Notes: a model not told the origin generated them from the sequence alone. Counted from the first letter of the stretch, positions 30,001 to 42,222 are shown. The stretch is DNA of 64,000 nt from Macropodus opercularis (GCA_030770545.1 CM061099.1:17261501-17325500); one strand, 5' to 3'. Numbers and translations are program-made.

Positions 30001-31494
30001 ATTCTCCAGATATAATAATAATATTTCTATTTATAACCGCCTTTCTGGAGACTAGGAACAGAAAATAGCAATCAGAAAACAACACGTTCTTCCCTGTCAA
30101 CAAGTATTGAAATTTAAAATATACAGTATATATGTATATCAAGACGTGGACATTGTCTACGAAGCTGCTGTGTTCAAGTACGTTCGGTAGGTGCTGTTTG
30201 TTCGGAACCAGTTGATGCTCGGCCCACACAGCATCGTTTTGTTTTGTTTTTTTTAACGAGGAAGCGAAGATGTTCATTTTTAGGTAGATTCCATATCTGG
30301 CTGTTAATTAAATATTTAAACCCCCAGCAACTACATCAGAGGAACTGATGTTATTTCCTGCAGTGTCGTCAGGATGACACAGTCCGTTTGATTTTTATCA
30401 CTTCGTCCCCTGCTACAAAAATACAAAATCTTACCTATGCACACAGAGATGACTGGCTTTATAAGCACACACCAGCAACTGCAAGTCACCCACTGTTAAC
30501 AGTGCGATGAAATTAGTGGAAACTTGCCCATTAAACGCAGTGTTGGCGGATGTATCAGTTCCCCGTGGTGCCTGCCAAATTAACAAAGTATTATGAAAGG
30601 CCAACTTTGATTTAATTTATGACGGATGAGGGGTTGCTTCTCCTAATTTTATTAATCAGTCAGTCTTTGGCTAAAGGACAGTTTGTGTTCATGTGTTCAG
30701 AAGGCCATACTGTATTTCAGAAATACATTGATATTTCCTATTAGCCTCAACAAAACAAGGTCACACTTACCACACAGTATAAGCACTATAAGACATTATT
30801 GATTTGCAGTGTGTTGCTTATGCTGCTAGGCTACTTTAAGGTCAGACAAAGGACAACTGCCTTAGCTCTAGCAATAAAGGTCCACAAAAGCTCAGCTCCA
30901 GGTTTACTTACTTACTTACTCATGCATAATCCCCCAACCTCAAACTGTGGGCGATGGGTATTTTGTGTCCCATTTATATTGAATGCCATGCTAAATCCCA
31001 ATTCAATTCCTGAGCCAGTCACATGGAATGGCCCACTGGATAGGCCTCAGACTCAGAGGTCTTCACTAAGTATTTCTGTATTCTCACCACAGCAAGCTAT
31101 TGTACAGTAGCTGTCACCACGTTTGTGTCATGTTTGGCAGCTTGAGTGTCTGTTTCTGTCTTTTATTTTGAACGGCCTTTCACTTCAGTCCCTGCCTTAG
31201 TTTTATTAGCTTTACTTGCATTTTGGTAGTATTTTATTTTGAAAGTCCTGTTTCCGTTTTTTCCATGCCTTACATATGTTGACTTCATTTTTGATTGTAC
31301 CTCAACCCTCAGTTGTGCTACAGTATGCATCTGGTAGGATTGTCACTGTTTCAGTTCTCATGCCATTTTTATCCTCCAGTGATTCCAAGTCCTCTTTTAT
31401 TACATTGAAGTCTACTGGCTTACACATCACTTTACATCTCATCTACATCTGGTCTCCAGCTTTGTTTCTTTGTCAGAAGAAGCGCTACGGCGTC
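30001..31494. other. Intergenic sequence, no recognised feature
   Basis: Unique AT-rich sequence between the candidate epb41l1 promoter and repeat debris. Contains short TTAC repeats (about 30907-30920) but no gene. Confidence 0.5.
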
Positions 31495-32300
31495 GCCCAG
31501 ATATCTCAAGGCATTTTACAAGTAGCGTTTAAGACCTTACTGAACCAACTAAACCCAACAAATCTCATTTAGATCATGCATTTAATTGCAGCCAATCAAT
31601 AAATTTTACATTTTAATAGCACCAGTGGAGAGGAAAAACTAAAGAGGAAGAGTTCTCCAGCAGACCCAGGCTCAATGTGGACGGCCTTGACTGGTTGGGG
31701 TGAAGAGATAGAGAGAGAACAACACAATAAACAAAAACAAGCAGCAACAGACACAGGCAGGATGGTTGGACCAGCAACTGAACACTGGTGACACACGTCT
31801 CTGAGTCTGACGATACGTGTAGATGAGGACAGCGAAAGAGAGACAAAAAGGGAAAAGTACAACTATGAGAGAAAAAGAGACAAAGTTAGTCACATGTGGA
31901 CATAGTGACATGTTAGTGGATAGAAGAAATAGACAGAAAAACAGAGCTCAGTGTATGAAGGACATAACCCAGCATCTAAGTCTATAGCAGCTTGACTTTA
32001 GCGGTTATAGAGATTTTTTAATATACGATGTAAATGTGACAAAGATGACACCAGGCTTCCTCACAGTAGAACCTGAAGCTAACGTTATGTCATCTAGAGT
32101 AACTATCTGATTCAATAATGATTCGCTGTGTGTTTTTTAGCAGCAATTATAATAACCTCAGGTTTAGCTGAATTTAGTTGAAAGAAGTTATGGGGCACCC
32201 AGGATTTTAAACTTTTAAACAAGTTTGAAGTTTGACTAATTGGTTTGTTTCATATGGTTCGGACCAAGCACAGAACCCTGCGGAACATAAAAGTTATTTT
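31495..32300 (-). mobile_element. L2-like LINE fragment, minus strand
   Basis: On the minus strand this matches the plus-strand LINE at 22765-24300. The 3' non-coding part lies at 31495-31930 (AACACTGGTGACACACG, ATGGTTGGACCAGCAACTGA). The segment encoding the C-terminal half of the reverse transcriptase lies at about 32040-32300, with several internal deletions. Its 3' end lies at the low-coordinate side. Broken and inactive. Confidence 0.8.
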
Positions 32301-32451
32301 TTTCTGCGGATGGAAGATTGATCATGAGCATTAACAAATGTGTGTCTGTTCAACAAATAAGATTTAAACCACCCCAGTGCTGTGCCTTTAATGCTATGTA
32401 TAAAAGTTTGTGAAATGTTGGTGCTTTTTCTGAAAACAAACCAGTGTTAAA

Positions 32452-32870
32452 GTTGTCCAAATATTGACAGAGGTTTGGTGTCGGTCCACTGACAAAGATT
32501 CCTGTTTAGCCTACTAAATAAACCATTAGGCTGCCCTTCATGAAAGGTTTACATGCTGACCCCTCCTAGAATCTCAGGACAAGTATAAATGGTTGTTAAA
32601 ACATTGATCTGTGTACTCAAAACAAGCCATTATTAAAGTTGTCTAAATTTTGACTGAGGTTTGGTGTAAGTCCGCCCAACAGGTTGCCTGTTTAGTCCAC
32701 CAATTAAGCATTAAGATCCACTTAATCAAGTGTTTAGACTCGGGGCACATTCTTGCAGCCTAGTTTAGCCTTCAGTGAAACCTTTAGTGAGAGCAAGATT
32801 GTCACATTTTTGAATGGAGTTTGGTGTGAGTCCACCCAACAGGTTGCCTGTTTAGTCCACTAAGTAAATG
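32452..32870. repeat. Three degenerate tandem units of about 165-185 bp
   Basis: Units begin near 32452, 32638 and 32801. Each carries a TTTGGTGT(A/G)AGTCC.CCCAACA-like core followed by GTTGCCTGTTTAGTCCAC. Units 2 and 3 are most alike (CCAACAGGTTGCCTGTTTAG in both), and unit 1 is more diverged. The third unit is cut short. Not recognised as a known family. Confidence 0.7.
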
Positions 32871-32897
32871 GTCTGCATTTGTATTTTTTATAGGTAG

Positions 32898-33118
32898 GTA
32901 CTTTTCTACCTATCGGTACTCAAAGCGCTGTGACACTGCGTCTCATTCACCCATTCACGCACCGGTGGCAGAGCTGCTATGCTTGGGCTGACACACCGGG
33001 GGCAACTTTTGTGTGTCTTGCCCAGGGACACTTCGGCAAATGACTGGGGGAGCCAATCGAACCACCGATCCTACGATTGGTGGGCGCCAGCTTTACCTCT
33101 GAGCCACTGCCGCCCCCC
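32898..33118 (-). mobile_element. tRNA-derived SINE, second family, reverse orientation
   Basis: Reverse complement of the SINE type at 20486-20722. The minus strand begins GGGGGGCGGCAGTGGCTCAG, has the GGTTCGATTGG box B equivalent and the AGTGTCCCTGGGCAAGACAC core. It lies directly downstream of the tandem units and against the retroelement fragment that follows. Confidence 0.78.
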
Positions 33119-33540
33119 ATTACATAGTCTTCCGTGCGACCAGCATATGTGGCAGATGAGTCTGACCCATCCATGGCTTCAGATTGGTCCAAAACCGCAG
33201 CCTCTAGGACTCTTGCTGAAGCGAGTGCCGCTTAGGCCTCTCCCTCTTGTTTCAGTGCGTTTAGCTCTGCCTCCATGCGAGCCTTTTGTGCTTCCATGTC
33301 TATCTGGCGTTTAGCGTACTCAGCTCTGGCGCGGGCGGCTTCGGCGTTGGCACGCGCTTGTGCTACAGCGAGGCTAGCTGTTGACCGGCGTGATATGGTT
33401 GATCTGCACTCCGACCTGACTTCCATCTGAGAATGGCGTGTGCTTTCCTCGGGGTTGGACTTGTCTGTTGCGGCTGCGTCTCTCGATCCCGGACAATGCA
33501 CGTGACTTCCGTGTAAATCCTTTTACTCTTCTGCCCTCAG
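33119..33540 (-). mobile_element. Bel/Pao-like retrotransposon gag-type fragment
   Basis: A minus-strand open frame from ATG at 33501 encodes a Ser/Arg-rich start and then a long Ala/Arg/Glu coiled coil (VAQARANAEAARARAEYAKR, then EAQKARMEAELNALKQ). It is GC- and CpG-richer than its surroundings. Such Ala-Arg coiled-coil N termini are common in fish Bel/Pao-type LTR element Gag proteins (from memory, not searched). The frame stops near 33230 and no protease, reverse transcriptase or integrase follows. It is therefore a fragment, with possible LTR sequence at 33540-33980. Confidence 0.45.
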
Positions 33541-35949
33541 TTTAACGTGGTCGCTTAACCTATGCCGCGAGCTAAACACGAAAAGGCTTCAATGAACACT
33601 CGGCAGACGATGGTTCTTTCCTTTCCTTATTTTTTGTAAAGTTGCAACACACAAAACAAAGCACGAATAACATTCTGCTTCTATGTACCTGCATAAACAT
33701 ACAGGCTCTTACAGACTGCATGAGAAGTAGCATGAATTAGCTAAAATGCAGCAAGCATTAGCACAAACCAGAGCTAACATGTAGCACTCACTTATAAGAG
33801 CGATTCAACGTGCACTTTAAACGTTCATCATACTAACGGAACACGTCCAGAAACATTTAGGACTGCCGCCACACATCAATTTACGGATTATGCCTTATCG
33901 CGGGCACCCGTCAGAAGAACGAGGCGACACACCGCACACCAGTCTTTCTCATGGCGCTCATACTCTGTGTGTAGCGTTTCCTCACACGTGCTGCTTCCTT
34001 CCTTTGGCCACTAGATGGCAGTGTCTATCATGAAGCGCATTAAACACGTATTTTCTGTTTCCAGTAAAGAAGGCTAAAGTATTAAACTTTAAATACAAAC
34101 TTGATGAACAATACATAACACAACGGAGAAGACAGAATGCCTTACATTGTAAAATACCCTGAGATGACTGGTTGTGAAGTGGCACTACATAAATAACACT
34201 GAATAGAATGGATGTAACTGGAAGTAAAGTTGCCAACTTTAAACTTTAAACCATCTAGTTTAAATGTTGGGAATGGTGACTGATTTCACCACATAGCTAT
34301 AGTTCGTCTATTACAGTGGTTCTCAATCCCAGTCCTGTCCACTTTTAGTTTAGGAAGATCCTTGTGTGGGATCCTTTAGTTTGTTTGTTCCCTGCTGGCC
34401 CGGTTCAAGTAAAGGCTAATTGGTACCTGCATGTCCTCCACGGCCAGTGAGCTAACAGATCGACCTTGATAAACACAATACACTTTCAGTTCCTATTCTA
34501 TAATCCTATCTAGTTGCTAATGATCTGTTTTGCTGAGGCATGATGATTGACCTGACAAATATGGCAAACATGAACAGAACCAATGCTTGGTATGTAATGC
34601 ATTGCTTAACTGGGTATTTAAACAAGGAACTAGAAAGTCAACTTACCAGAAACAACACGGTAAAGGAAAAAGATTGCAAAGACATGTTCAACTTTAGAAC
34701 ATTTAACACAGTTATTTTTATATAAATAATACACATTCCTGTTGGTTTTATCCTGTGTTTTTAATCGTTGCAATTTATTCGACCAATAAAATACAGTATG
34801 GTTATCATTTCAGTGCTAGCTCTGCCAAGTAAATTAAAGGTCATGTGCTTCTCTTCCTCTTTCAATATGTGGTGCTGACTCTCATATCAGGCGGACTGCT
34901 GCTTAGAGAAGGAGTTGTTTTTCATTGCATGCAGTAACTTTACCAAACATTTTCTGGAGGCTTTGAACTTTCAGTAAACTTTTCCAATAATTCTGACAAC
35001 AGATATATTTTATACCTGCTTCACTTGCATTGTTACAGTAAGTGTGTGTTTCAGTATATGTGCAAAGATTCTTTGTAAAAGATACTGCATTTGTACAGAG
35101 AAATATGAATTGATGGCTTTGCTGTACTGTGACTTAAGACCCAAGCAACACAGTAATGTGCTTTCATTACACTGTATTTTTCTTTAAACTGTATTTGAAG
35201 GACATAACTCAGATAAATCAGAATGTAGTTATTGTTTTGCATTATTGCGGTGGTAGTTCTTCTGTTTTTTATATACAAATGTAAAAAGTGATTACTTACT
35301 AATGTCTTGCTATGTGTAGTTGACTGTTTTTGGTTTCCACTAGTGAAACAGTTGTTGCAAGCATACTGTAGCCTCCACTGCATTTCTGACACACATAAAG
35401 TGGGCAATTCCCTGATAGTCACATGCTTTAGATTGTGTTGGTTCAGTCTGTTTTTATGTAGTCTCACACTCATTAAGTCACTGTAGCTTAAGTCACATTA
35501 CCAGCATCAAGGAATCATTTATTTGTGAGCTTGCTTTTGGTTGAGTACTATACTTTAAAATATAATATTTAATGTAAATGTAATGTTTAAAAATATTTAC
35601 ATATTCATATGTTACTTTCACTTCATTTACAAATTTACATTTCTTACTTGCTTAAGTACCAGTTACAAAAAATAACTAATTGTGTACACAAGAAAATTCT
35701 ACTTTGTGCAGGCCAAGTTTAGACTAGTTTAACTAGTATTCAGCACCACACGAGTGTGTACCAAATGGTATGTTTTAAGGTAAGGGTAGCAGGGATGCTG
35801 GAGTCTATCCCAGCCACATATACCATACAGACACTATTCACAATCACTGAGTAAAAAAAAAAAAATCAACCACAGAAAAACAGAAACTCTGCCTGCTTTG
35901 AGGGGAATTTTCCCGCAATCATGTTGCTTTTTACCTCTCAACACTCAAG
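33541..35949. other. Intergenic sequence upstream of the BPI/LBP gene
   Basis: Contains a diverged LINE tail near 34160-34205 (CCTGAGATGACTGGTTGTGA) and otherwise AT-rich unique sequence. The promoter of the BPI/LBP gene should lie in the last few hundred bases, but I saw no clear TATA box. Confidence 0.45.
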
Positions 35950-38900
35950 ATGCCCCTGTGTTGCTGGCTTACCCTGGTGGCTCTAATCCCTGTGACCTTA
36001 AGCACCAATCCTGGAGTCAAAGTAAAGATAACAGAGAAAGGCCTTGAATATGGTAACCCTAACCCTTAAGCTATAATGTCATCTAGTATATTAAGGGTCT
36101 ATATAATATAATGAGATTTGCTTTCCTTTTTACCTTTAGGAAGACAACAGGGCATGGCTGCAATCCAGCTGAAGCTCAAAACCATCAAAATCCCAGATTT
36201 TTCCGGGACACAGCATATTTCTCCCATTGGAAAAGTTCAATACAGCTTCTCCAAGTCAGGCAACATATTTCAGATTCTGTTTAATGCTTTAAGTGATGAT
36301 TTTATGTACCTTTAATAATAATAATAATAATTTTCCAGTATGCACATAGTGAATGTGGCATTACCCAAATCTGAGGTGGGCCTAGTATTGGGGAGCGGTG
36401 TCAGACTGTCCATTGATAAGGCCTTCATCAGTGTGCATGGAAACTGGAGGGTCAAGTACCTCAGAATAATGTGAGAGACAAAAGACTTGTTCATTAGGCA
36501 CTCTCATTAAATGCATATTATGATGTTTCAGCTGTAGTAGTAGTTTCTCTTTCGCTCTACAGAAAGGACAGCGGCTCTTTAGATTTGAATGTGAATGGCA
36601 TTACTATCAGTACAACTGTCGCCATCAAAAGTGATGAGACAGGCCATCCTGCAGTCAGTAGTGTCAGCTGTACAGCCAGTATTGGCAACGTGAGCATCAA
36701 ATTCCATGGTGGAGCCAGGTAAAGTAAATTTTGTTGTGCACTGTGATGGAAGAGAACATTTCTAGCTTTAGATGCACTGAATGCTACTCTAACTCCTGTG
36801 TTTACTGTTGTTGCAGCTGGCTGTACAATCTCTTTCATTCATTCATTGATAAGGCTTTGCGTAGTGCTCTACAGACAGAGGTAAGAGGGGCCTTAAACTA
36901 CTTGCTTTATACGTTCAATAGAAACATACGAGTACATTTACTAAAGTACTTTACTTAATTCAACTTTTAAGACACTAACCCTTTCTCCAGAAGCTCCATT
37001 TTCTGTTACATCTACTTTTACTCCTATTCCACTACAATTCATATAAAATTTTGTTTACTTTTCACTTCACCACAATTATCTGAAGACTTTAGTTATTTTG
37101 CAGATATAAATTCTTATACAATATACAATGTATACAAAATCCCAATCAGCTAATGATAATGTTATGAATCAATACATACCAAGTGCAACATTATTGATGT
37201 TTAAGTAACATTACATCATCGTATTTCTATATTATATCAGTCTAGTTTTGCTGTTTTTTTAAGCTGGTTCCATAGGAAAGGAGCATGGTACCTAAAGGCT
37301 CTGCCTCCTGTTCTACAAAGTTATTTGGAAATCCTAAGACTTGGGAGTTACAGTAGTTCAGTCTAGAGGTAACAAATGCATGGATTAATTTTTCCGCATC
37401 ACTCTGTGTGAATGCTCCTAATATTGGCAATATTCCTAAAGTGGAAGTAGGCGGTTCTAGAGATTTTGTTAATATATGATGTAAAGGAGAGCTCTTGCAA
37501 AAATGACACCAAGGGTCCTCACAGTAGAACCTGATGCTAACGTTATGTCATCCAGAGTAACTATCTGATTCAATAATGAGTCTCTATGGTTTTTAGCACC
37601 AATTATAATAACGTCAGTTTTATCTGAATTTAGTTGAAGGAAGTTGCAGAATATCCAGGATTTGATGTCTTTTAAACAGGTTTGAAGTTTTACTAATTGG
37701 TTTGTTTCATATGATTTCATAGACAAATATAGTATCATCTGCATAGCAATGAAAACAGTTTCCTAATAATATTACAAAGAGGAGACATGTATAAACTGAA
37801 AAGTATTGGACCACAGAACCCTGCAGAACTCCAAAGCAAATTTTTGTGCGGATGGAAGATTGATCATGAACAAATTGGAATCTGTTCAACAAATACGATT
37901 TAAACCACCCAGTGCTCTACCTTTAATCCCAATGCTATGTTTTACTCTGAAGCTGTGAGAACATCATTAGTGACTCTAATCAGAGCTGTTTCAATGCTAT
38001 GATGTAATCTGAATCCTGACTGGAAACCTTCGTAGAGGTTATTCCTACGCAGGTGGTCACATAGTTGTTTAGCTACAATTTTCTCAAGAATTTTAAAAAT
38101 AAAGGGCAAATTAGATATTGGCCTATAGTTTACCAGTTCTTTAGGCTCGAGTGTAGGTTTTTTCAAGCTTAGCAGAGTTAATTATTGTTAAGTCAGTTAA
38201 CTCAGTCTGACCTATAACATCATGCTTTTCAGAATGAAATCAATTAAATTAAAAGACAGTTTGGTCTTTTGTGTGTCCCTCACAGTCTACACAGTTGTCT
38301 GTTCTCTGTTGTTGCAGATCTGCCCTCTGGTGGCTGATGCAGTGACTGATTTGAACCCTCACTTGAAAACTCTCAATGGTTAATTTTCCTGTTTACAGCA
38401 ATAACTTATTTCACTGATGCTGAATGTAGAACTGACTTTCTGACTCACTTACTGTAGTTGTAGCCCGGGTGGACAAGTATGCAGAAATTGAATATTCAAT
38501 GGTGTCGACACCTACTGTCACAAATTCTTCTGTAGACTTGAGCTTGAAGGTAAAGACAATGATATTCTCTGTTAATGTGCATTTGACAATGGAACAGCTC
38601 TTGTAGCTATAAAGCATATCTTCTGCTCTTTAGGGTGAATTTTACAGTATTGAGAAGCATCAGGAACCTCCATTCTTCCCCGCAAAGTTCTCTCTTCCTT
38701 CTCAGATCAACAGCATGCTATACATGGGTGTATCTGCCTTCACTGTTAATTCTGCAGCATTTGTCTACAACAAGGCTGGAGCGCTCAGCCTCTACATCAC
38801 TGATGACATGGTGAGGTTTATCCTCATTCACATATGTATCTGCTTTCATGATCTCACACTAAACTACAACTTTTCCTGCTCTGTCACAACAGCTCCCTCA

Positions 38901-40520
38901 TAGCTTTCCCATCCGACTCAACACAACAGAATTTGGAGTCTTCCTACCACAGGTGACAACTCACACAGCTGGCTTTATATACTGTATCGAAGAAGACATC
39001 TTCCTCTGTGATTTATCAGCTGCATTATGGTTTATTTCCAGCTTGTCAAGCTCTTCCCCGGCCTGATGATGAAACTGCTGTTGAAATCTGTGAAAACCCC
39101 TATCATCACTTTTGAACCCAACAACGTGACCATTCAGGCCACAGGCACAGTGACAGCTTATGCCATCCAGCCTAATGCCACACTTTCTCCTCTTTTTGTC
39201 CTGAACTTGGTGGGAAACAGAACTGCAAAGATGATGTGTGAACTAAAAAGTGATGTGGTTGTAACAAGACTAAATTAAACTATTGTTGTATTTTTACAGG
39301 ACATTAGTGTCAGCGCCAAGCCGTTTCTTAGCGGAATGAGGTTGGCTGGAGCTGTCACGCTCAACAAGTGAGTCATGAAAAACTTGACACTTGAAACTAA
39401 TGCATTCCACATTTAACTGATTTTACCTCATTTTGCCAGAATGGATCTGACCCTAAAGATGAGTTACGTGGGACAGTTTCAGGTGAAAGCTGAATTCATA
39501 AATCAGTGTCTATCAGCACCTACCACGTCAAACCAACTAATCCTTACCTTGACCTGTAGGTTAGAGCACTCAACAGTTTCCTGCAACTGGTTCTCAAAGT
39601 GGTTGTGATACCCACTCTGAATGGTGAGGGTTTTTTTTATTGTTAAGTGTATACTTGATATGAACTGTGCATCAGAATGTACTACATGTTACAAGTTGAT
39701 TAGAACTTTGTTCAACGTTCTGGGCTATGTTAATTCTATTTAATTTTTTAATTCCAGTTAATTTTATGCAAGCATTTACACTGTATTACACATTTTCAAA
39801 ATGCACCCACTATATCGATGCAAAACTGCAATTTATATTTTATTTAATAACATCTAGGCTAGAAGCTCACATCCTTGAATTTTTCTGTAGGCCTGCAGCA
39901 TTTGATTCAGTGCTTGGTGTTATATGTAATATGGTTGAAGTCAAATAAACCTAGTTACAGAAAACTGACAGTCCATTCATAAAGGTGAGAAAGTTTCTAC
40001 TGCTGCTAGAACAAAGTCAGGTCTTTTCATTGCGAATGTACTCAATCGACACATATTTCACATTTGTGTTATTACCAGTTGCTGTAAAACTTTGGTTCAC
40101 AAAATCAGAATACATCAAATTTGAAGGCTTTCAGATCATGTGACAATTTAGCTTTTTCGTAGCCTTTGTTAAATTTACTTTATTTAAACACATTCATTGT
40201 TCTTGTAACTTTAAGTTCATTTTAGTCTGTGATGGATTGTAATGTTACCTTTATTTTATAATGAACAAATGCAGGATTTACAATTTATTAAGTTTATTAA
40301 ATTTGCTTCATAGTTCAACTTGCAAAGGGATACCCACTTCCTACAATTGGAAATATGAAGCTTGAGAAGACCCAGCTTTGTGTTCTAAAGGTTAGAGACA
40401 TGATAGTTTTACAAAACTGCATTTATAATGTTTTATAAGTTTGGCCTGCACAATCCTAAAGCTTTTTTGTTTTTGTAGGACTACTTGCTGATTGGGACAG
40501 ATGTTCAGTTCACGGGTTGA
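35950..40520 (+). CDS. bpi: BPI/LBP family lipopolysaccharide-binding protein, complete, 15 coding exons
   Basis: Exons: 35950-36052, 36140-36254, 36339-36470, 36563-36718, 36817-36880, 38318-38378, 38458-38549, 38634-38810, 38893-38952, 39042-39209, 39300-39367, 39440-39482, 39560-39623, 40314-40390, 40479-40520. All join in phase to give 473 residues, against about 480-487 in mammals. Start MPLCCWLTLVALIPVTLS is a signal peptide and the mature end TNPGVKVKITEKGLEYG is diagnostic. Cys153 and Cys192 match the conserved N-domain disulfide. The two lipid-binding barrels follow, joined around FSLPSQINSMLYMGV, and the chain ends DYLLIGTDVQFTG. Family members are secreted or granule proteins that bind bacterial endotoxin and phospholipid. 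Fish have LBP/BPI-like genes that cannot be split into LBP and BPI from one sequence, so the symbol is provisional. Intron 5 carries a LINE. The exon 2 donor (AA|GTCAGG) is weak but keeps phase. Confidence 0.93.
37225..38200 (-). mobile_element. L2-like LINE fragment inside intron 5 of the BPI/LBP gene
   Basis: On the minus strand this encodes reverse-transcriptase pieces: VNYRPISNLPFIFKILEK at about 38095-38145, then a FHCYADDT catalytic motif at about 37730-37760, then SWIFCNFLQLNSDKTD at about 37605-37660, in several frames. The 3' part runs toward 37225. It is antisense to the host gene, accounts for most of the 1.4-kb intron, and is inactive through frameshifts. Confidence 0.87.
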
Positions 40521-40970
40521 GCTTCATTGCTGAAAACACCCATTTCTGCATTGAGGCAAGCACCCAAGTGTTTTAATATAATCCATGTAAGATCAGATTT
40601 TACTGCAGTTCTGTCATAACAGACGTTCTGCAAGATTTTTCAGGCTTCGCTGATGTCGCCATGATCATCATCTCTGAAATAACATGCTAGCAGCATAATC
40701 TTCTGCTGACTTTACGCAAAATGTGTGTTAAAGTTTCTCACTGTGTAGATCACAAAACAGATCTATGTATATGCTGATATAGGGCATTTCTTCAGGGGAT
40801 AACACTAAATGTCACAACTTTGCTTTAGACAAAACAAATCAATCACAGTAGTTTTAATTATATTATTCCAACATGTTGCATTTTGCTCAGTATGTACATA
40901 GACACATTTGATACTGACATCTACAGTTCTGCATGTGAACAATCACTTTTCTTACAAGCTACATCTCACT
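40521..40970. other. 3' flank of the BPI/LBP gene
   Basis: AT-rich sequence following the stop codon. It should contain the 3' untranslated region. I did not find an unambiguous AATAAA within 400 bases. Confidence 0.4.
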
Positions 40971-40971
40971 C

Positions 40972-41674
40972 AGTGGCAAGTTTTAATGGTGGTTGTGTCT
41001 GATGCCACATTTTCATCAGTTTAGTCTCATAGTTCAGTTCACTCTTCCTCTCAAAGAGCTGTGACTGAGGGCTCGGCCTCTCAGACTTTGGGAGCTGGAT
41101 GACAAGATCTTTAAAGGACAAAAAAAAAAAGATTAAATTATACTGTTTCACAACTTGAATCTTTGACAGTTCTATTAAACCCCTATAATGCTTTTCAGGC
41201 CAAAAGTGTATTTCACCTGGATATCTCAGTAAGATGTCTTTAAATTTCCATGCTGAAAAAAACATTTAAATTGCCTCCCTGACCTGTCTGAAAATGTGTG
41301 TTTCAAGTCTGCTTTTGGGTGTGTCGCTTAGTGTACAAATGAGACACCTTCCCCATGCTGCTTGCGGTAGAATATATGAAGTAGGCTAAGGTCTTGTTGT
41401 TCTGGTAATGGCAATGACCAACATAAGCCAAACTCAAATGCCAGTCTCTCAGAGCAATGTCAATAGCAGGTATGTAATGTATTGGAGAATAACTTTTTGA
41501 TCCTGATTTAAACATTTCCTTGAGCACGATAATTGTGTCATGTCGTTTCAATCACAGTTGGGTGAGCTCTTTCTTTCCACCAATGGGCAGTGTTTGGCCA
41601 TAGCCTGACATGGAGCTGTGTGATGACAGGTCTACGTGAAGAATTCTGAATCGACTATTCTGGGAAAGGATCTG
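40972..41674 (-). CDS. Unidentified putative small gene or terminal exon set, three phase-compatible segments
   Basis: Minus-strand segments with splice-like borders: X1 41674 to about 41568 (acceptor TATTTCAG, reads ILSQNSRFRILHVDLSSHSS and on), X2 from about 41450 to 41360 (reads LAFEFGLCWSLPLPEQQDLS then LLHIFYRKQHGE, donor AAG|GTGTCT), and X3 41120 to the stop at 40972 (acceptor CCTTTAAAG, reads DLVIQLPKSERPSPQSQLFE, ends TQPPLKLATE). The X2-X3 junction completes a GAT codon and X1-X2 can join through CT|A, so one frame is kept. Composition is protein-like. I recognise no family. Weak points are the poor X1 donor, the poor X2 acceptor and the absence of a start codon. It could also be alternative 3' exons of cdk5rap1. 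Confidence 0.35.
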
Positions 41675-42216
41675 AAATAACAAAATGTAAAATAGGAACA
41701 AGTGCACTTCTAACATACCCACCCCGTGTGTCTACATGCACCTAAGAGTCATATAAATGTACCAGAGTGGATTTTGCATAATAGGGAACCTTTAAAGGGA
41801 ACAATTAAAACTTTTATGTGGCATTTACGTGGACTTAGTGTTACTGCATAGACAATGTAAAAATTGAAACTGTATTTTCAAACTGATAAAAAAACCAAAC
41901 CAAGTATTAACAATAGATAACGGTACTAATTAGTACAAGATTTTGAGGCTGGTGTTAGATTAAACATTTTTGCTTAAAATTCATAAATTAGTCTAAACAA
42001 TTAGTCTAAAGTCTAAACAAAATTTCCACAAGGACCATCTGAAATGTATCGGTGTGGTCTCAAGGCAACGTAGTGTGTGACAGGATCAGTATAATACTGG
42101 TAACAGTGAGATGCTACTGAAAAAACATTTGTCTGATGAAAACCCAGGGAGAGTGGTCACCAGAATAGGTTGTCTAATTAGAACCAGAGGAGCATCTCAG
42201 GAAATGAGTTACAAAT
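41675..42216. other. Intergenic sequence between cdk5rap1 3' end and the unidentified exon set
   Basis: Mostly AT-rich. A short minus-strand frame at about 42013-42103 (QYYTDPVTHYVALRPHRYIS) follows a TTACCAG acceptor-like site and might belong to the same unidentified transcript. Evidence is too thin to call an exon. Confidence 0.35.
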
Positions 42217-42222
42217 CTTTAT
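42217..42222 (-). promoter_or_regulatory. Polyadenylation signal of cdk5rap1
   Basis: AATAAA on the minus strand (TTTATT on plus, approximate position) about 270 bases past the in-frame stop at 42490. It is consistent with the cdk5rap1 transcript ending here. Confidence 0.55.

Noticed and set aside
39727..39948. 73-codon open frame in bpi intron 13
   Set aside because: AT-rich intron sequence with no splice-site support. The flanking exons join in phase without it.
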